The notes beneath the pieces were generated by a model. The model worked only from the letters and a program-made list of their open reading frames with translations. It was not told the DNA's origin and ran no database searches. Shown in pieces: positions 54,359-61,360 of a stretch of 61,360 nt of DNA (position 1 is its first letter; each line of letters opens with the position of its first letter). Source of the stretch: Nitrosopumilaceae archaeon (GTDB lineage: Archaea > Thermoproteota > Nitrososphaeria > Nitrososphaerales > Nitrosopumilaceae); assembly GCA_022823825.1 (NCBI GenBank), contig JAJEHG010000002.1, positions 1-61,360 on the forward strand. The letters are read 5' to 3'. Made by a program: the position numbers and the translations under genes.

Positions 54359-54457
54359 ATGAGAACCATCAGGGTGTGCAGGCACTGCGGAGAAGAATTC
54401 TACGACACACGCGATGTCTTTTGCTCATACAGGTGCGCGTCGCAATCATCAAGCTAG
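54359..54457 (+). CDS. 32-residue zinc-finger microprotein
   Basis: A short gene encoding MRTIRVCRHCGEEFYDTRDV, then FCSYRCASQSSS: a treble-clef-like CxxC...CxxxC zinc finger with little else. A TATA box CCTTAAATAC at 54329-54338 lies about 26 nt before the ATG, the same spacing as the larger leaderless genes here, which makes a real gene likely. It lies between thiC and thiDN. It could bind nucleic acid or act as a small subunit; no specific function can be assigned. Confidence 0.65.
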   Translation: MRTIRVCRHCGEEFYDTRDVFCSYRCASQSSS

Positions 54458-54637
54458 CAGCAGCGGCGTAGGGGGGCGCGGCTACAACATGTCCATCAAG
54501 AGCGGCCGACGGGGCTGCAGGTATCAGACGCCATAGGAGAAGGGGCCGGCATGCATCCAAAAACTGCCGTTGCCGACGCTGCTGTGGTCGTAGAACCCAA
54601 CCACAATGCAAAATAGCCCATGCGCGCCACGTCACCC
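54458..54637. other. Intergenic before thiDN
   Basis: 180 bp with no gene seen. A weak TATA-like GCAAAATAG (54607-54615) lies about 26 nt before ATG 54638. Confidence 0.35.
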
Positions 54638-56053
54638 ATGAACCTTTTGTCAATAGGCGGCTCCGATCCCTCCTCCGGGGCCGGCATCCAGGGCGACATC
54701 AGGACGTTCGGGGCCCACGGCGCCTACGGGCTGTCCATAGTCACGGCAGTGACATCCCAGAACACGTCCTCGTTTGCCGGGGCCGAGCCCGTCTCCCAGA
54801 GAATGCTAGAGTCGCAGCTTGACGCGGTGCTCTCCGACTTTGAGGTGTCCGGGGTGGCCGTGGGAATGATATACACCTCGCGGGCAGTCAGGTCCGTGGC
54901 AAGGCGCTTGGCCGAGCTTGCAGGCTCCGTGCCCATAGTGGCCGACCCAGTGGTCGAGTCCACGACGGGTGGAACGCTCATGCGGCAGCCAGCGCTACGC
55001 GACTATGCAAGGCGCATAATCCCACTTGCGGCCGCGGCGACCCCGAACGTGCGGGAGGCGCGCCTGCTGCTTGAGTGCGCCAAGGACGGTGGCGGCGCAA
55101 CTAGGGGGACAGAGGGAGCCAGAACGCGCGCGGCGTATCCGGAACCCCACGGGGCCGCCGGCGCATACGACAGTCTTGCGCTGCGGGTTATGTACGAGCT
55201 TGGCGCAGGCTCTGCAGTGGTCACCGGAATCAAAACGGGCAATTACTATTACGACGTGGTTGCGACGCGCGATATTAAGGGCAGGGCAAAAACGCGCCAC
55301 CTGCGCGGGCGGGCCGTTCCATACGAGACGCACGGGGGCGGGTGCGCGTTTGCGGCCTCGCTCCTGTGCGGCCTTGCATCCGGCACGCCGGTGACGGAAT
55401 CAGCAAGGGCCGCGAAAAAATTTGTCGCGCGCCTCATGGGAAACGCCACGGGCGCGGGAAGGGGCGTGGGCATTGCTGGGGCCGTCCACGGCCAGGACGC
55501 CCGCGGCGCGTCGAGCGCCACATCGGCCCTTGCAGAAGCAATAACAGAGTTTACGCGCATCAGGGGAATATACATGCACATACCAGAGTGCCAGACCAAC
55601 TTTGTGCACTCCGAAACGGAGGATCCGCAGAGTGCGCGGAACGTGCTTGGCATACGGGGCAGGATAGTACGGACGGGCAGGAGGGTCGCAGTGGCGGGGG
55701 ACATTGCACGCGGCGGCTCAAAGCACGTAGCCGCGGCCCTGGTCGCCGCAAGCGGGAGGTTCCCAGGAATAAGATCGGCGGTCAACATCAGGTATGACGA
55801 GGACACCATAGGCAGGATCACGGGATCCGGGATGACCGTTGCGCGCTATGACAGGAGGCTCGAGCCGGCGGGCACGAAGGCCGGGGGCTCGTCCGTGCGA
55901 TGGGGCGTCTCAGAGGCAGTCAGGGACGCAGAGTCGGCACCAGACGCCGTATGCCACGACGGCGACTACGGCAAGGAGCCCATGATCATAATATTCGGAG
56001 AGTCCCCCGACGACGTGCTGGCAAAGGTGCGGCAGGCAACTGCCCCCGCATGA
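54638..56053 (+). CDS. thiDN: ThiD-ThiN: HMP-P kinase/thiamine-phosphate synthase
   Basis: A 471-residue fusion. Residues 1-290 are ThiD, phosphorylating HMP(-P): LSIGGSDPSSGAGIQGD, VVADPVVEST, TPNVREA and the catalytic GGGCAFAASL region (THGGGCAFAA). Residues 300-471 are ThiN, the archaeal thiamine-phosphate synthase that replaces ThiE: IPECQTNFVHS, GDIARGG, and AVNIRYDE. An Ala/Gly-rich insert lies in ThiD near residue 155. ATG 54638 is set about 26 nt after GCAAAATAG. ThiC nearby supplies the pyrimidine. Confidence 0.93.
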   Translation: MNLLSIGGSDPSSGAGIQGDIRTFGAHGAYGLSIVTAVTSQNTSSFAGAEPVSQRMLESQLDAVLSDFEVSGVAVGMIYTSRAVRSVARRLAELAGSVPIVADPVVESTTGGTLMRQPALRDYARRIIPLAAAATPNVREARLLLECAKDGGGATRGTEGARTRAAYPEPHGAAGAYDSLALRVMYELGAGSAVVTGIKTGNYYYDVVATRDIKGRAKTRHLRGRAVPYETHGGGCAFAASLLCGLASGTPVTESARAAKKFVARLMGNATGAGRGVGIAGAVHGQDARGASSATSALAEAITEFTRIRGIYMHIPECQTNFVHSETEDPQSARNVLGIRGRIVRTGRRVAVAGDIARGGSKHVAAALVAASGRFPGIRSAVNIRYDEDTIGRITGSGMTVARYDRRLEPAGTKAGGSSVRWGVSEAVRDAESAPDAVCHDGDYGKEPMIIIFGESPDDVLAKVRQATAPA

Positions 56054-56168
56054 AGGCACCGGGGAGGGAGATGGACAGTCGCGCCTGCGCCGCGCGTACG
56101 CAGCGTGGTGTCGATGCCGCCGCACGGAGTCGCGAACATAAATAATGGCGCCAACGCCAGCACCCACG

Positions 56169-56873
56169 ATGAAGGCAATCATACTTGCAGGCGGCCTCGG
56201 AACCAGGCTCCAGCCGTACACCACGTTTCTGCCAAAGCCGATGCTGCCCCTGGGCGAAAAGCCGATACTGGAGCACCTCATAGACTGGATAAGGAAGAAC
56301 GGCATCAAGTCCATGATAATATGCACCAGCTACCTGCGAAAGACCATCGAGGATTACTTTGAGGACGGCCAGAGGTTCGGCGTCAACATAGAGTACGCGG
56401 CATCCACAAAGCCCCTTGCCACTGCGGGCCAGCTGAGGACCGCGGGCGACATGATAGGCGAGACCTTTGTATGCATGTACGGGGACGCGGTATACGACTT
56501 TTCACTGAGGAACATGATAAAGCACCACAGGAAATCAAAGGCGTTTGCCACGATGGGCCTCAGCACGTACAAGACCAACCTGCCGTACGGGGTCATAGAG
56601 ACTACAAGGTCCGGCAGGGTGACCGACTGGAGGGAGAAACCCGAGATTGCGGCCACGATAAACATGGGATGTTACGTGATGGAACCGGGCATAATCAGGA
56701 TGATCCCGGCAGACAGGCCGTACGGCATGGACGCGCTCATCAAAAAGGCCATGTCCCAGAAAAGGACAATATCAGGATACATCGCGCCAAGAAACAGCTT
56801 TCTGGACATCGGGGACAAAGAGTCCTACGAGGCGGCGCAGCAGGAATACATAAAGCGCCTGGGCAAGATATGA
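56169..56873 (+). CDS. Sugar-phosphate nucleotidyltransferase
   Basis: A 234-residue NTP-transferase of the RmlA/GlmU-N type. The nucleotide-binding signature is MKAIILAGGLGTRLQPYT with LPKPMLPLGEKPILEH; VCMYGDAVYDF contains the metal-binding Asp, and WREKPE follows. It makes an NDP-sugar from NTP and a sugar-1-phosphate, presumably for glycan synthesis; the sugar is not predictable. ATG 56169 lies about 26 nt after ACATAAATA (56137-56145), excluding the longer frame from 56145. Confidence 0.88.
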   Translation: MKAIILAGGLGTRLQPYTTFLPKPMLPLGEKPILEHLIDWIRKNGIKSMIICTSYLRKTIEDYFEDGQRFGVNIEYAASTKPLATAGQLRTAGDMIGETFVCMYGDAVYDFSLRNMIKHHRKSKAFATMGLSTYKTNLPYGVIETTRSGRVTDWREKPEIAATINMGCYVMEPGIIRMIPADRPYGMDALIKKAMSQKRTISGYIAPRNSFLDIGDKESYEAAQQEYIKRLGKI

Positions 56874-56922
56874 GCTCGTAGGCGAGGGCGGCAATGGCGG
56901 CAGCGGCAGGACATGCCGCATG

Positions 56923-57363
56923 CTAGAAGAACTCTTTTTTCGGCCGCCTCTTCCTGCTCTTGAACAGGCGCGCGCCAAACGCCATCACCGGAGCCGACAG
57001 CCCCATGAACACGTAGGGGGACAGCGCCAGCGCGTCCGTGACGTACACCTCGTCTATCCTCTCAAGCATCACGTGGCACACGTACATGCCGGCCAGCATC
57101 ACGGCGCCGCCGCCGATCAGGAGCATCCCCACCGGCCTCGACCCATAGTATTTGGACATGATGAATGCGATGGCCCCCATCACGCCGGCTGGCGCCGCGC
57201 TTATCGATATGAACTGGAGCAGCTTGGGATCGGCCTCAAAGGACAACGCGTAATCAAAGTCCTCCGGCACGTCGGTCAGAAACCCATACACGCTTATCAT
57301 GAGCCCCGAGAACATTGCAAAGAGCGCCAGGCTTGCAAGCCCGAGCCACTTTTCAAGCGCCAT
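56923..57363 (-). CDS. Small membrane protein, four predicted helices
   Basis: A 146-residue integral membrane protein that I do not recognise. Hydrophobic segments are LASLALFAMFSGLMISVYGF, ISISAAPAGVMGAIAFIM, VGMLLIGGGAVMLAGMYV and LSPYVFMGLSAPVMAFGA, and the C-terminus is very basic (FKSRKRRPKKEFF), so it is probably cytoplasmic. A GATTTATTTG TATA-like box at 57384-57393 precedes ATG 57363 by about 25 nt. Confidence 0.75.
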   Translation of the reverse strand: MALEKWLGLASLALFAMFSGLMISVYGFLTDVPEDFDYALSFEADPKLLQFISISAAPAGVMGAIAFIMSKYYGSRPVGMLLIGGGAVMLAGMYVCHVMLERIDEVYVTDALALSPYVFMGLSAPVMAFGARLFKSRKRRPKKEFF

Positions 57364-57503
57364 TACGGCTGCTCCGACGGGTTGGCAAATAAATCATTCA
57401 AGTCGGTGCAGTAGGAGCCGCCTCCGCGCAAGAATTACGGCGCGCCTGCCGAGCCTGCAAGCGACGGGCGGCGCATGATCACCGGCAGCTGGCGGCGCAG
57501 GAC

Positions 57504-58517
57504 TCAGCCAATGCCGACCATGTTTGCGAGCTCTTTTCTGCACGAGGCCCCCAGCTTTTTTGCCGCGTCCTCAGGGGACACGTCGTTGAGGTGGATGCCA
57601 TACCCGCGCTCCATGCCAGACCACTGCTTTGTTACTGGGTATACCTCGATGTGCCAGTGCATCAGGCGGCTGCTCTTGCGCTCCGCAGACAGGTGGAACA
57701 CCATGCTGAACGTCACATTCTTTATCAGGCTCGCAAGCCCGCCAAGCGTGGCCCTGATCATCAGCGCCAAATCCTCAATCTCCTTTTGCGACATCTTTGC
57801 AAAGCTGACCGCGTGCCTCTTGGGGGCGATGCAGAACTCAAACGGGTACGTCGGGGACCACGGGCAGTAGGCCACAAAGCTCTCAGTCTGCAGGACGCGC
57901 CTCAGCTGGTCGTCACCCTCTATTATGTGGCACGTGGGGCACGTTCCGCGCTTCTCCTGCGTCCTCTTGTACGACTCCATCTCGTCGTTCACGGTCGGAG
58001 GAATCACCTTGAACGATACGATGTTGAGGTGCGGGTGCACCTTGGATCTTCCCCGGAGCCCGCCGACATGATCCGCGTACACGGCCACGTAGGCGACGCC
58101 CTTTTGCGTGTAAAGCCACCTAAGGCGGTCCTGCACCACTACGAGCGTGTTTGACCACTGCTCAGAGTCTATGGTGGCCAGCGTCTTTGCAGGATCCGGC
58201 GAGGCCACGAGCACCAGGTGGTGCCCGTACGCCGGCTGGCTCTCAAACGGCTCTTTACCATAATCGTTTCCGGCCGAGACGGACACGACGGGATTCTTGC
58301 TCTCAAAGACTCTGACGGCCCACCCCTTTACTATCTGGCCGTCTATGTCCTGCTGCCGCCGCAGTATGCCGTCCTTTATCACGAGGGAGAGCATCGAGGG
58401 GTTTGTCTTTTTCTCGTTGCCCGACGCGTACGCAGAGTTGGCGCCCATTCCCGAATCGTCCCCCTCATATATTATCATAAAGCGCTCCGAGGCGTAATCG
58501 ACCCGTATGCTTCCCAT
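57504..58517 (-). CDS. Galactose-1-phosphate uridylyltransferase-like protein
   Basis: About 337 residues with two HIT-type halves, as in GalT. The first contains VHPHLNIVSF, with the HPH active-site motif; a zinc-type CPTC is at TCPTCHII. The second contains the symmetric HWHIEVYP. GalT transfers UMP between UDP-glucose and a hexose-1-phosphate; related archaeal enzymes may use other sugars or be phosphorylases, so the substrate is uncertain. ATG 58517 lies about 26 nt after a CTTTTTAAC box (58540-58548), preferred to GTG 58532. Confidence 0.82.
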   Translation of the reverse strand: MGSIRVDYASERFMIIYEGDDSGMGANSAYASGNEKKTNPSMLSLVIKDGILRRQQDIDGQIVKGWAVRVFESKNPVVSVSAGNDYGKEPFESQPAYGHHLVLVASPDPAKTLATIDSEQWSNTLVVVQDRLRWLYTQKGVAYVAVYADHVGGLRGRSKVHPHLNIVSFKVIPPTVNDEMESYKRTQEKRGTCPTCHIIEGDDQLRRVLQTESFVAYCPWSPTYPFEFCIAPKRHAVSFAKMSQKEIEDLALMIRATLGGLASLIKNVTFSMVFHLSAERKSSRLMHWHIEVYPVTKQWSGMERGYGIHLNDVSPEDAAKKLGASCRKELANMVGIG

Positions 58518-58970
<453 letters not shown>

Positions 58971-60365
58971 GTGTCTTCCTCTTATTCTGACGACAGACAT
59001 GACAGTAATACCGACGCCAATCATGGCGCCAGTTCAGGTGACGCGGACAACTCCGGCATCAGTATGATATACGTGCTGCTTGACGGGGTCGTGGACCTGC
59101 CCCACGCCGACCTTGGGGGCAGGACGCCGCTAGAGGCCGCATCCACTCCCGCGCTTGACGCAATAGCGTCAAACGGGGCGTCTGGCAGGGTGATATCGGT
59201 GGGCAAGGGGATCGCCCCGGAGTCCGATATTGCCGTGTTCAACATGCTAGGATACAAGTTCAGCCATGCGGACTATGCCGGGCGCGGCGTGATAGAGGCA
59301 ATCGGCATAGGGATAGACTTTGCCGACGGGGACCTGGCCTTGCGCGGAAACTTTGCCACGCTTGACAGAGGCGGCGGCGACAATGTCATAACCGACAGGA
59401 GGGCCGGCAGGCACATAGAGTCCGCCGACTCGGAGGCCATATCAAGGGAGCTTGAGGAGGGCATAGGATTCTCGGACCCACTCACGTCCGTAAAGGTCTC
59501 GCCGACCATCGGGCACCGCGTGACGGTCCGGCTGAGGAGGGGCGGGGGCAGGCCGTACTCGGCAAAGATATCAAACACGGATCCCGCGTACGCCAACATA
59601 GGCGGGATGGGAGTCGCAAAGGCCGTTGCCGACTTTATGAAAGTCGAGAGGTGCGTCCCGCTTGACGGCTCGGACGAGGCTGCGGCGGCTGCAAGAGCGG
59701 CAAACGAGTTCTCAGAGCAGGCGATCTCGATAATGGGGGGCAGCAAGATCAACGCGGCTCGCACCGCGGCGGGCAAAAAGGAGCTCAGCTGCATACTGCT
59801 CCGCGACGCGGGCAGCAAGTACCCGCGAGTCGAGCCCATCAACCAGAGGTACGGGATGAACTTTTCATGCATAGTCGACATGCCAGTCGAGATAGGCATA
59901 TCAAAGGTGCTCAGGATGAAGGCCTTTGAGGCGGGGGGCCTGACGGACTACGAGGAAAAGGCCAGGGTGGCCTCCGAGGCCATGGAGACCCAGAACGCGA
60001 TATACGTACACATCAAGGGCCCCGACGAGTTCGGGCACGACGGGGACGCAGTCGGGAAAAAGGAGAACATCGAGGAGATCGACAGGAGGTTCTTTGCAAG
60101 GCTGCTTGACGGCATAGACACGTCAAGAACCGCAGTGGTGATCTCGGCTGACCACTCGACGCCGTGCATAAACCACGGGCACAGCGACGACCCGGTGCCG
60201 GTAGTGATATCGCACGACGGCATACCGGGGGACGGCACCGCCAGGATGACAGAGTCCCAGGCGGCAAGGGGCAGAATAGGAATGCTTGCAGGGGCAGACG
60301 TGATCCCCACCGCGCTCGGCATGCTAAGGCGAATCGCCCAGGGAAAAGCCGCGCGCCCGGATTGA
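58971..60365 (+). CDS. apgM: Archaeal cofactor-independent phosphoglycerate mutase
   Basis: A 464-residue alkaline-phosphatase-superfamily mutase interconverting 3- and 2-phosphoglycerate in the lower glycolytic/gluconeogenic pathway. The nucleophile region IYVLLDGVVDLP, the metal sites GPDEFGHDGD and SADHSTPC, and PESDIAVFNMLGY match the ApgM family. The first 30 residues are an acidic, Ser/Asn-rich extension. GTG 58971 is about 26 nt after GCTTTAAAAC, supporting this extended start; ATG 59064 would be the next. Confidence 0.92.
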   Translation: MSSSYSDDRHDSNTDANHGASSGDADNSGISMIYVLLDGVVDLPHADLGGRTPLEAASTPALDAIASNGASGRVISVGKGIAPESDIAVFNMLGYKFSHADYAGRGVIEAIGIGIDFADGDLALRGNFATLDRGGGDNVITDRRAGRHIESADSEAISRELEEGIGFSDPLTSVKVSPTIGHRVTVRLRRGGGRPYSAKISNTDPAYANIGGMGVAKAVADFMKVERCVPLDGSDEAAAAARAANEFSEQAISIMGGSKINAARTAAGKKELSCILLRDAGSKYPRVEPINQRYGMNFSCIVDMPVEIGISKVLRMKAFEAGGLTDYEEKARVASEAMETQNAIYVHIKGPDEFGHDGDAVGKKENIEEIDRRFFARLLDGIDTSRTAVVISADHSTPCINHGHSDDPVPVVISHDGIPGDGTARMTESQAARGRIGMLAGADVIPTALGMLRRIAQGKAARPD

Positions 60366-60448
60366 GGGCCGCGGGGCGGGCAGCATACAGCCGCGTGCCG
60401 TGCCACCGCGCCGGCAGCTACAGACATTCCAGGCACGCGGGGCGCGCA
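60366..60448. other. Convergent gap
   Basis: About 80 bp of GC-rich DNA between convergent genes; nothing seen. Confidence 0.25.
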
Positions 60449-61012
60449 TCATATCTCAAACAGCGCCAGCCTCTTCTGCGTGCGCATATCAGAGGCCCTC
60501 TCCCGGATCATGTCCACGTCTATTGCATGATACTTGGAGGGGGACGTTCCCAGCTTTTCAAGGGCCCGCTTTAGCATCCTTATTCCTATCAGCGCCTCGT
60601 TTCTCTGGCCGTGCGCAAAGGCCACTGCGACCAGTATGATTCCCTGCACGAGCTCCTTTTCCCTGCCAAAGCACTTTTTCCAGACGCCCTCAAACGCCTC
60701 GTGGCTCTCCCAGAACCGCTCGTTGTTAAAGTAGAATATGCCGTCCCTTATGCCCTGCTCCTTTTCAATCTCCTCCTCCACCACGTGCCGTATGTTGTCG
60801 ACGGACCCGATCGGCGCCAGATCCCTCACCAGCTCATCGAGGCGCCCTGCCTCCACTGACGCGTCAAGCTCTATGAACTGGGTTGCAATCCTCGCGACGC
60901 GCACAGAGGCGCCGGTCCGCGTTCCCAGTCCGCGGGCCCTGTACACGACCCTGCGGGAGTCGCGGGGGCCGTACCGCCCGTCGTTTTTGAGGTGCAGCAT
61001 GTACCTCTCCAT
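60449..61012 (-). CDS. DUF309-family protein
   Basis: About 187 residues. The first 80 residues are an archaeal-specific region (MERYMLHLKNDGRYGPRD, VARIATQFIELD). The rest is a DUF309 helical domain with its signature FNNERFWESHEAFEGVW and VQGIILVAVAFAHG. The function of DUF309 is unknown; the His/Glu pattern may bind a metal. ATG 61012 is about 26 nt after a CATAAATTC-type TATA box (61035-61043); ATG 61018 is two codons upstream. Confidence 0.82.
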   Translation of the reverse strand: MERYMLHLKNDGRYGPRDSRRVVYRARGLGTRTGASVRVARIATQFIELDASVEAGRLDELVRDLAPIGSVDNIRHVVEEEIEKEQGIRDGIFYFNNERFWESHEAFEGVWKKCFGREKELVQGIILVAVAFAHGQRNEALIGIRMLKRALEKLGTSPSKYHAIDVDMIRERASDMRTQKRLALFEI

Positions 61013-61360
61013 GCGCATAGCCGGCAGCCCTTTTCATAAATTCCTTGTCTTGGGGCACGCATGGGCAGCTGCGGGTCCCAATCACGCAGACGACGGGCGC
61101 GCGGGCCCTGCAAGAACCCGCAGGATTACGCGCCGGCGGTTACCGACTGTCACAAGGCGGGGGTTCGGGCGGCCGTTGGCATTCCACGCGTTTTTCACTC
61201 CTCCCTCCCCCCAACGATGACGGCGCTGTCCAACTCTTGCAGGTTCCGCCCTGATTTTGTGGACATTTAGAGGGGCCTTGGGCGGCGGGCGGGCCCGTTT
61301 CTGCCGCAATTGTGGCATGCCCGGCGGCAGGTCCTCGGTTTTTGGCTGCGCGCGACGAGT
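61013..61360. other. End of window, no gene recognised
   Basis: About 340 GC-rich bases with the DUF309 promoter at the left. A minus-strand frame contains CHNCGRNG, which might be a piece of a zinc-binding protein, but it has no start, promoter or family match. No tRNA fold was found. Confidence 0.3.

Noticed and set aside
61082..61318. Minus-strand zinc-binding protein at the window end
   Set aside because: A CHNCGRNG-like string occurs in one frame but without a start, promoter or further family support.

Overview
This window looks like the chromosome of a GC-rich thaumarchaeon (Nitrososphaerota), most like the sponge symbiont Cenarchaeum symbiosum. The archaeal assignment rests on TFB, an eIF1/SUI1 factor, ribosomal protein L40e, an XPB-Bax1 pair, a GHMP-type shikimate kinase, a ThiD-ThiN fusion and archaeal-type phosphoglycerate mutase. 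It is also supported by TATA boxes about 26 nt upstream of start codons at most genes, which implies leaderless mRNAs and was used here to choose starts. The species name is an inference from GC richness and from hydrophilic low-complexity inserts in conserved enzymes.

Layout. 1-815: a decayed DUF4143-type ATPase. 816-12168: housekeeping genes (metallo-beta-lactamase nuclease, folD and 5-formyl-THF cyclo-ligase, purD, ileS, a Dps-like ferritin, sucCD, rpl40e). 12303-16558: two tandem paralogous secreted solute-binding proteins without a permease. 16749-16839: tRNA-Val(CAC) with a 16-nt intron in the variable loop, bounded by a textbook bulge-helix-bulge. 16827-35736: an integrated island of about 18.8 kb between two 147-bp direct repeats that begin in the tRNA 3' end. 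It carries a tyrosine integrase with a palindrome around its TATA box, a secreted multidomain subtilase overlapping a serpin gene, two IS110-family elements with a conserved 3' non-coding segment, an AT-rich TOPRIM protein between them, a decayed DDE element with 19-bp inverted repeats, and a PstI/BsuBI-type restriction-modification pair.

35867-44885: AIM24-like protein, a membrane-anchored SDR, Bax1-XPB, TFB, CPBP protease, eIF1 and a zinc-ribbon protein. 45113-52594: an aromatic amino-acid cluster (aroE, aroK, aroA, aroC, a chorismate mutase-aminotransferase fusion, tyrA, Nudix) with mostly overlapping genes. 52751-56053: thiC, a 32-residue zinc-finger protein and thiDN. 56169-61012: sugar nucleotidyltransferase, a small membrane protein, galT-like protein, phosphoglycerate mutase and a DUF309 protein. 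A CAG/TAG microsatellite lies at 58579-58671.

The most notable items are the tRNA-Val island, the protease-serpin pair inside it, the intron-bearing tRNA-Val, and the IS110 3' segments that may encode bridge-type guide RNAs.
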